Assembly: GCA_949128115.1 (NCBI GenBank)
Contig: OX421965.1
Span: 54,988,012-55,052,011, forward strand
Direction: 5' to 3'
Source: Anaspis maculata
Taxonomy: Eukaryota; Arthropoda; Insecta; Coleoptera; Scraptiidae
Length of the DNA stretch: 64,000 bases
The notes under the pieces are model-generated. The model saw only the letters and a program-made list of their open reading frames with translations, made no database searches and was not told where the DNA came from. Shown in pieces: positions 57,401-64,000 of the stretch (the stretch's first letter is position 1; each line of letters opens with the position of its first letter). The translations under genes were made by a program, and so were the position numbers.

Positions 57401-60400
57401 CGACCTCTTCTATGTCTAAACGAGCAGGTCCATTTTAATTCATCTGTACTTATGCCCTTTTTGTTCCCCACATCCCGAAATTTAAACTAATAGCGAGCTT
57501 CTTTCTCGTTGAGCTCATTCTGGATCTGGTCTCATAATTTTCATGACAGCATTTGTCGACAAAGTGCACTCACTGCAAGAAATGTAAAATTGCTAACACC
57601 AAATTCAACAGTCATTTTTTCATTCTTACCATCGACCAGGAACTTTCATTCAACAGGAATGAATAGCTTGGACTATTTTCTGTTTATACAGCATGCGATG
57701 GAATCTCTAAATGCATGTGTGAGTACCGAAAAATGATTTCTTTTTAGATAGCGCGTGAATCTGCAAAGCCGCATCTGAAGACCTGAAAATAGTGTAACTG
57801 AGAGTGTATGTAACCAACACTACGAAAATCAGAACAAAGAATGACAGACAGACCAGTATAGGTAATGCATTGCTTTTATTTTCATAGGCGTTTACGAGCA
57901 GGGATGTCCAAATGTTGTCGGTGAATCGATTAGTGCTTATCGAATCGAATCGTAATCAATAGTTCGATTCGATTAAGAAATCGTATGAAATGAATCGATG
58001 CATCGAAAAGAACCGATCTTAGTGTTCGATTATTATTAGCGATATATTTCTTAGTGATCCAGTTCGGCGGGGCAACTTGATCACTAGTGTTTGTGGTGTT
58101 AATAGATGATGCCTCTGGCGAAAAAAAATCAGAATAATAATAATGTTGACAATAATGAATGATTTTTCATCAATAGTCTTCACAAATGACCAAAAAATTC
58201 AACGGATTAACGAGTGTTGTCGCGTGCGTAATAATTGAAACAACAATCACATTAGTTTGAATCGATTCACTAAATAATCGTATACAGTTGAATCGATTCA
58301 ACTTTTTAGATGCATTCTTTCCATTGAATCGAGTCAAGTATGAATCGAATCAAAGTTGGACATCCCTAGTTACGAGCATTTTAAGGTGTTTCCATGCAGC
58401 TTTTTAGATTTGCGCGGGCTCTGAAATTGTTTTTCGGTGTTACTTAACTTATGAAACCAGGAGCAGCTCAAGAAGAAAGAAGCTGATCGAAATTGAGTTA
58501 ATTTAAGTCTGTGTGTCACATTTCCGCATGAGAAAAAAGAATTCCTCGAATCAAGAAACATTTTACGTTTGCTGAACGAATTATTTAGTCAGGGGGCATA
58601 GGGTCAAAAAAAGGTTGGCCGTGTGCAGCTTCGTGAAGATATATAGGGATATGTCCTAATCGATTCCTGGGCGATCAAGGACCATGAAAAATTATGGTGG
58701 AATATTGACATCTGCTGCAGGCAAATATGGTGGAGGCGCCAAAATGGGCTTCATTTGATGATAAGAAACTGGCTGTAGCTCGTTTGTTTTTTAACGGATT
58801 TCAACATCTGAAACATCATTTTGTGGACAAAAAAATTCTCTTCTTACTTTATGCCTAAGTTTACAAACGTCATTCCGGGAAACTGTCAAAATTGTCTTCA
58901 TAAGATATGCTAAATTCCGGCCTTTTTTCAAGGTTATCTGATATTTTTGAAACTTGGCAGTATTATAGATCTTGAGGTGCCCTTTCCAAATTTTCACTTT
59001 TCCACTTCGTATATTTGCCGTTTTGGCCGCCATATTGGAAAGATGGCGCCCAAAAAACAGTTTTTTGTCAATATCTTCATTTCAGTCAATGTGAGGTGGA
59101 AGCGTTTGTATGCGAATGAAAGCTTATTCAATTATCTACAATTTGACACCTTACTCGTGTACGTGCTATTTCCGGTTCTTGGGTTATAGCTTCCAGAGCT
59201 CCCTGAATCATCAACTTTTGTCATCCAATCAGCATGTCAAGTTGAGCTTAGCTCCACGTGGCAGTCAAATTAACCATAAATAATGATAAATTGTCAACCA
59301 CAGACCATTAATATCCAGAAAATCAAGCATGGTAACGGTTGCTATGCAACTACAGGGTGAACTCTAAGGGAAAATCAACTTTGAGAAGGTATAGCTTGAG
59401 AACTGTAAGTCGCACATGAGTGATTCAGACGTCAAATTATAGACAATTTAATAGACCTTCACTTTTGATATGAATTCTCAAGTTTTATGACAAATTTTCG
59501 AAAAAAAATCGAAAATATGTTTTTTTGGGCGCCATTTTTTCAAAATTATCGCCAGAACAGCAAAGATACGAAGTGGAAAAGTGGATATTCTGAATGATGA
59601 CCCCAAATCTCATCATAATAATGAGTTTCGAATGTATCTGATATCCTTCAAATGCTATATTACCTTTATTTCTTTCCAAAGTCAGTTTGCTTTCACAGTT
59701 CACCCTGTAATTACACAAATAACATCACCATGATCGATTTTCTAAATTTTTGTTATCTATGGTTAATGGCCAAGAGCTATTGATGGGTTATTTGCCTACT
59801 ACATGACGATGGTATCAATTTAACATGCTGATTGAATGCCGAAAGTTGATGCTTCCGGAAGTTCTGAAAGCTCTAACTCAAGAACCGTAAATCGCACATC
59901 AATGACTAATATGTCAAATTGTAGAGATTGGAATGGGCTTTCCTCCGCATACACACATTTCAATCTTGAGTCAGTTGAATTCAAGATATTGACAAAAAAC
60001 TGTTTTTTGGGCGCCATCTTTTCAATATGGCGGCCAAAACGGCAAAGATACGAAGTGGAAAAGTAAAAATTCTAAAAGAGCACTTCAAGATCTATGATAC
60101 TGCCAGGTTTCAAAAATATCGGATAACCTTCAAAAAAGGGCGGAATTTAGCATGACTTATAAATACAGATTTGACAGTTTCACGGAATGACGTTTGTAAA
60201 TTTAGGTATGAAATAAGAAGAGAATTTTTTTGTCTACAAAATGACGTCCCAGATGTTGAAATCCGTTGGAAAACAAACGAGCTAGAGCCAGTTTCTTATT
60301 ACCAGATGAAGCCCATTTTGGCGCCTCCACCATATTTGCCTGCAGTAGATACGAATATTCCACCATCATTTTTCATGGTCCTTGACCCCCCAGGAATCGA

Positions 60401-63400
60401 CTAAGACATATCACTATATATCTTCACGAAGCTGCACACGGCACGACCTATGCCCCCATACTAATTTGTTTTTATACGAAAAGAATGGCACTGGCGGGGC
60501 AGCAAATCCTATCAGGGGTTTCAACAGTCATATTATGGTTCCATTGCGTAGGCGAGGTACCCACCTACGATGTGAGTGGGGTAAGGACGACGGTGAATAG
60601 TGGATTGGTGAAAAACTTTTCTTTTTGGATCCCTCGGCAGTCTCGGCACCATCTTTACAATGTGGATGAGCAAGCGGCGGCTTGCTGAATTCGAAAACTC
60701 AGTATGTTAATCTGGTCACAAAACTGTACCAGACTGCAGTTTGCCAGTTTCACCTTTTGCTAGGTAGGGTCTACCCATTACTTTGTCAGCTGTGCCAGAC
60801 CCACTGTAAATTAATTGACCCACCCTTCGAACACCAATTAGTATACAAAATAAGCATTCAGCGATGCTCCGTTTGTTCCTTTTGTGTGCGTTCGTATTGT
60901 TGCGTATAAACTGGATTCGATTCGATGCCAATACCATTTTGATGGAATGTTTATAAATCCACCAGAATAACATTTTAAAAACCCAAACAATGCTCTGTTT
61001 CAGATACAAATTCTATTTGGACTCCATGCCTTTGGATGCCATCCCGCCCATGGGATGCGAAAATTTGGATACCATCAAACAGTTGTCGACTCAAGGCAAA
61101 ACACTGAAAGAGAATATGGAAGAACTCTACAACAAACTGGAATACGAAGTACAACTAGTGTACAAACAAACGCAATGCGATTTACAATTTCGATTTAATG
61201 CCAAAAGAGATGCTAGAATATTACTGTTCGTAGAGGTGCCTACACCAGAGTGGATAGAAATTTTTATTAATAGATGTACAAAGTCTACCACTTTGATAGT
61301 TGAAGAAACGAAAATAAAAGCGATCATTTTTAGATAAAAAGATTAAAACAAATATGAAAGATTTCAAAGCGATGAGGGAATATTTTCGCTGGATGAGCAT
61401 TTATGTTATTAATGACACGTACCGTGGAATATACAGGGTCGTCGGTGAATGCATGCGAATTTCCGAGATGTCTTTGTTTTCTTCCAACTTTGGTGCTAAA
61501 CACGTGACTTTAGTCGAATTTGAAGCTTTTCAAACCAAAACTACTACTTACGTGAGTATTTCGAACTTTATAGTATTATTATTACAAGGAAGAGTGGAAC
61601 CTAAACCTTTTTTCGCGAATAGGTCATCGACCATTTGAAAACAATGTGGTTGGAAATCATCGCCACAAATATACGAATGTGCCTTGGTGATTTAGGAAAG
61701 GGTTGGTTTGATCTCAATGTCAGAAATTTTGAGATGTACGAAGTGTCCAAGCTGATGCGTTTTATGGAACTTGTCAAATTTCGAATGCAGGTTGAGAGTA
61801 GTTTCTGAAATGAAAAAAAATGGTTTCTTTAAAGAAACATTTTCTTTTCAGTATGCATTGCGGTTGTTGGTGCTGAATTCAATAAACGTATATATAAATA
61901 TAGTCGAATCTCCATGCCTGCCGTGTTTGAATGTCGAAGATGATTTTGAATGGGGTGAAGATTTAACTCAGAGCCCATTTGCGGCCAAGGCTCATGCAAT
62001 TTTCATTTTGCAACTCAAGATGAACGAGGAACAGGCATTCTATTCGACCAACGTCGAACTTTTTCAGGTATTCAATCCAGATTATACTTATTGTTAACTT
62101 CGGTTTGACGCAATACCGTAACCGTAACGTAAGAGACCTTTTTTCGAGCAGATTCAATTTAGAATTTGAAACTGGAAATAAAACTTTCAGCCGTATCTTC
62201 TGAACTTGTACGATTCAGCGATCCGACAAACACATCACATAAAGCAAGTCCATCCGATGCTTCTGAGCAGCTTGAAATTCCCCGCCGATCTGTGCCTGTC
62301 AAGCATCGGACTGCTGTCCGACGAAGTCAGCGCAATTAGAGACAGATTTATGTTTGCTTATGAAAGATCTTTGATTCCACTCAAAGCGTATTCCAAACAG
62401 TTCGACATCCACCATGACCTTTTTATGCTGGACATTAAAGCATATGTCCAGTAATTCTTTTGTAAAATTCCGTGGCACTTCCTTGACGGTGTGATTTTTT
62501 AGAAATTACAAAGATGAACAACATACCGCAGCTGAAGTCAAGGAAGAAGTTTCTTTCCAGCTCAGAATGAAGAATAATTTAGAAACCACAATCCCCCCAA
62601 CGGTAATCATCGGTCCATTTTTTATCACAATCGACAACTTGCGGTTGCTACTGATCGGCAAACGTCAAGAACTGGCCACGAAAATTTTAGATATGTTTGC
62701 TCAAAAGATGAAGGTATGCATTGAAGATGTTCTCGATGAATTCACAAACATCCATACGAAATTGACGGAAAAACCAGAATCTATAGAACGTATCTTTGAA
62801 ATCCGCGATTGGATGGAAACTATTCCGATGCTGATGAGGACGCAGGAGGATCTTCTCAGACGTTACCTTTTCGTAATCCGTATTTCTTATTTCTTGCAAT
62901 TTTTCAAGTAAACGAATATTTCTTCAGGAATATGACATTTTGGATCACTTCTGGTACAATCTACAGCAAGAAGATTTTGACAACAAATGGGAAGCTGTAG
63001 GATGGCCGCACAAGATTTATTTACAGATACAACTCACTGACGACTACCTGAAGGACGAAGAGGATAGGTTCTTGAAGATTCAGTTGAATGATGAGTACGT
63101 TTTGAACGAGAAGATTGAAGCTTTGACGGCGCAAGTTGTGCAAATGTCTCAAGTTAAAGATTTCACCAAATGTCACGAGATCGCTATTGATATGAAGAGA
63201 GTGTGGAAGGCACTGAAGGAAGCCCAAGAGCAGGGTCAATTGCTGAATGTCAGACAGAAACTATTCAATGTTCCAGTGGTGCCATTTGAAAACCTGATCA
63301 GATTGATTAAGGAATTCGAGCCGTACAAGACATTGTGGGTTACGGCGTCTGATTGGTTGAAGAACTACGAAATTTGGATGGACAATCCTTTAATGAACAT

Positions 63401-64000
63401 CGATGGAGAGGCTATAGAAAGAATAGTGACGGAAATGCACAAAACCATGGTGAAATCGATAAGAACTTTTGCGGACATCGAGGCGGTCCAACAAGTGGCA
63501 ATCGAAATAAAGAATCAGATTGACGAATTCAAACCGTTGATTCCGATATTACTGAGCATAACAAATCCGGGGATGAGGGAGAGACATTGGGATCGTTTCA
63601 GGGAAACAACTAGTAGATATAACATGATTGCATTATACATGGTATTTTATGACACTACAAAATTACAGATACGGCTTTGACCTGGACCCCCACACTGACA
63701 TTCAAAGAGTGTTTGGACCTTGGCGTGGCCAACTTCAAAGACGAAATAGTAGCAGTGGCCGACTCGGCTGGTAAAGAGTTCGCAATCGAACAGACATTGA
63801 CGAAAATGATGCGCGAATGGGACGAGTGCAAGATGGAACTCACTCCTTACAAAGATACGGGCACTTATATAATGAAGATTTCGGAAGAAACGCAGCAGAT
63901 GTTGGACGACCACATTATTCTCACACAACAGATTTCATTCAGTCCATTCAAAGGGCCATTCGAAGCCGAAATTGACAATTGGGAATTCGATTTGAAGACA
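44225..64000 (+). CDS. DNAH1: Axonemal dynein heavy chain 1 (DNAH1 orthologue), N-terminal 1157 codons, 3' partial
   Basis: Twelve exons join in frame: 44225-44581, 44644-44748, 45372-45535, 51364-51687, 61004-61275, 61334-61551, 61623-61790, 61852-62067, 62191-62450, 62503-62872, 62928-63612 and 63669 to the window end. The protein is collinear with human DNAH1 as I remember it. KQRGFYSEV lies near the N-terminus, a [10 protein letters not shown] block follows at the start of exon 4, then [67 protein letters not shown], and [12 protein letters not shown] near residue 1031, a hallmark of the dynein linker (DHC_N2). This part is the tail and the start of the linker; the AAA+ motor lies beyond the window. 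DNAH1 is the heavy chain of a single-headed inner arm and is needed for beating of cilia and sperm flagella. Alignment length guided two short-intron choices (61276-61333 and 63613-63668). Introns 3 and 4 are 5.8 and 9.3 kb and packed with transposons, while the later introns are 50-130 nt. Confidence 0.94.
45685..47965. mobile_element. 2.3-kb palindromic (foldback) element in dynein intron 3
   Basis: The left arm from 45685 and the right arm to 47965 pair over about 1 kb each. Examples are GAGCATTTTTCTTGCGGCGC with its inverse near 47850, GGGGGGCTCAGGGGCCCCC with its inverse near 47345, and ACCAATCAATATGATGACAA with its inverse near 46970. Divergence is modest, with small indels. No transposase reading frame is visible. 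It is the largest palindrome in the window. Confidence 0.9.
48295..48835 (+). mobile_element. Mariner-derived element with TIRs and a transposase relic
   Basis: Inverted termini of about 45 bp (GTCAAAGTGACTTCTATTGT at left, its inverse at 48785-48815) flank a relic at 48608-48760. The relic reads [12 protein letters not shown] and, after a frameshift, [20 protein letters not shown], the mariner C-terminal catalytic block. A third, direct copy of the terminal sequence sits at 48500-48555. An internally deleted, dead element inside dynein intron 3. Confidence 0.8.
48836..51363 (+). other. Remainder of dynein intron 3
   Basis: No exon and no intact transposon. CACCCTGTATA-type ends at about 49300 and 49415 look like orphan ends of CAGGGTG elements. 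The longest frame (49817-50350, 177 codons) has no signal, no family motif and a biased composition, and I do not count it as a gene. Confidence 0.55.
51688..54168 (+). other. Start of dynein intron 4
   Basis: It contains an ~80-bp tandem duplication (51-204 bp past position 52000) and a GC-richer stretch 52130-53300. On the minus strand around 52740-52870 a proline run is followed by [19 protein letters not shown]. That recalls the C-terminal tail of LTR-retrotransposon polyproteins, but no integrase or reverse transcriptase is recognisable and I leave it unnamed. Confidence 0.45.
52051..52204. repeat. Two-copy tandem duplication, ~82-bp period
   Basis: ACGTGTACGCTGG...AATAGAACTTGCACAACTG...AACAGATGGCGCG is followed by a second, slightly changed copy with the same order of blocks (ACATGTACACTGG, AATAGAACT, CAACAGATGGCGCG). 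Confidence 0.85.
54169..55090. mobile_element. Foldback MITE carrying AT microsatellites
   Basis: The ends CAGAGTGTTTCAGCGATGAT and ATCATCGCTGAAACACCC pair. Inner partners include GCCGAACTTTGCAAAATGGTA near 54304 and its counterpart near 54990, and the GATACAGCCCTTCAAAG block. Two long (AT)n runs (54244-54271 and 54355-54401) lie in the left arm only. No coding part; terminal family as in 6313-7266. Confidence 0.83.
55490..57490 (+). mobile_element. Penelope-like retroelement, broken (RT + GIY-YIG endonuclease)
   Basis: The reverse transcriptase starts before 55700 ([18 protein letters not shown]). After a frameshift it continues through [20 protein letters not shown], shifts again, and reads [13 protein letters not shown] and [14 protein letters not shown] with the catalytic YVDD. 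At 57120-57300 a separate frame reads [20 protein letters not shown] plus [13 protein letters not shown], the GIY-YIG endonuclease (GVY...HIG, then the Arg helix) joined to Penelope RTs. At least three frame breaks and stops make it dead. Ends not resolved; the left side carries a hammerhead-like motif. Confidence 0.9.
55531..55574 (-). ncRNA. Hammerhead-ribozyme-like core in the Penelope element
   Basis: On the minus strand CTGATGA (55574-55568) is followed by a stem II able to pair GCCCTT with AAGGGC, then GAAAC (55540-55536), GC and GTC (55533-55531). These are the invariant hammerhead core pieces in order. Penelope-like elements are known to carry minimal hammerheads. Here stem III could be only one or two pairs, stem I is not convincing, and the motif is antisense to the RT. 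Activity is doubtful. Confidence 0.5.
57899..58368. mobile_element. hAT-type MITE rich in GAATCGA
   Basis: The ends CAGGGATGTCCAA and TTGGACATCCCTA are 13-bp inverted repeats. The flanks TTTACGAG and GTTACGAG are an 8-bp target duplication with one mismatch, the hAT length. The interior is dense in GAATCGA/TCGATTC words and has no ORF. Confidence 0.88.
58588..60465. mobile_element. 1.9-kb palindrome with a CAGGGTG element on its axis
   Basis: The arms run from the GGGGGCATAGG end at 58590 to CCTATGCCCCC at 60457. They pair through AAATATGGTGGAGGCGCCAA and GTTTACAAACGTCATTCC blocks to the centre near 59527. Exactly there lies a TA-flanked element, 59353-59707, with ends CAGGGTGAACT and AGTTCACCCTG, centred at 59530. 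Non-coding; sits in dynein intron 4. Confidence 0.88.
60466..61003 (+). other. End of dynein intron 4
   Basis: About 540 bp with no feature I can name, ending in the CTGTTTCAG acceptor of exon 5. Confidence 0.7.

Overview
This window is insect nuclear DNA. It is AT-rich, with GT-AG introns as short as 52-62 nt beside introns of 3-9 kb, and it carries many insect-type transposons. A classic insect odorant-binding protein and the orthologues of the Drosophila sprint gene and animal DNAH1 settle the group. The frequent TAGGTACC-type words remind me of sap-sucking Hemiptera, but that is a weak guess.

Layout. 1-3362: no gene, some direct repeats. 3363-5951: a divergent pair of secreted-protein genes. 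On the minus strand is a complete five-exon odorant-binding protein (OBP, 147 aa). On the plus strand is an unusual three-exon gene (314 aa) whose signal peptide is followed by about 200 residues of Asn-Pro-Ser/Ile/Phe tripeptide repeats and then by a half OBP domain. Both genes share the same intron positions and phases. 5952-29022: no confident host gene. It holds foldback elements, a 260-bp tandem array, mariner fragments, and a three-level transposon nest (a palindromic element hit by a hAT-like element and by a LINE with an intact 1004-aa ORF, both with visible target-site duplications). 29023-38999: eleven exons of a RIN-family Rab5 exchange factor (sprint/RIN; SH2, proline-rich, RIN-homology, VPS9 and RA domains), lacking only its 5' end. 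39000-44224: intergenic, with a 1.65-kb palindrome and a retroelement scrap. 44225-64000: the first twelve exons (1157 codons) of an axonemal dynein heavy chain, DNAH1 orthologue, running off the window. Its introns 3 and 4 (5.8 and 9.3 kb) hold a 2.3-kb palindrome, a mariner-derived element, a broken Penelope-like element with a hammerhead-like motif, a hAT MITE and a 1.9-kb palindrome.

The genes are not a pathway: chemosensory/secreted proteins, endocytic Ras/Rab5 signalling and the ciliary or sperm inner dynein arm sit side by side. The notable points are (1) the repeat-OBP chimera, (2) a repeated architecture in which a short TA-flanked CAGGGTG element lies exactly on the symmetry axis of a longer inverted repeat (four cases), and (3) the transposon nest that allows relative dating.

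Exon coordinates come from reading splice sites, frame and phase by eye. Family names come from recognised motifs and, for DNAH1, from remembered collinearity with the human protein. No search was run.
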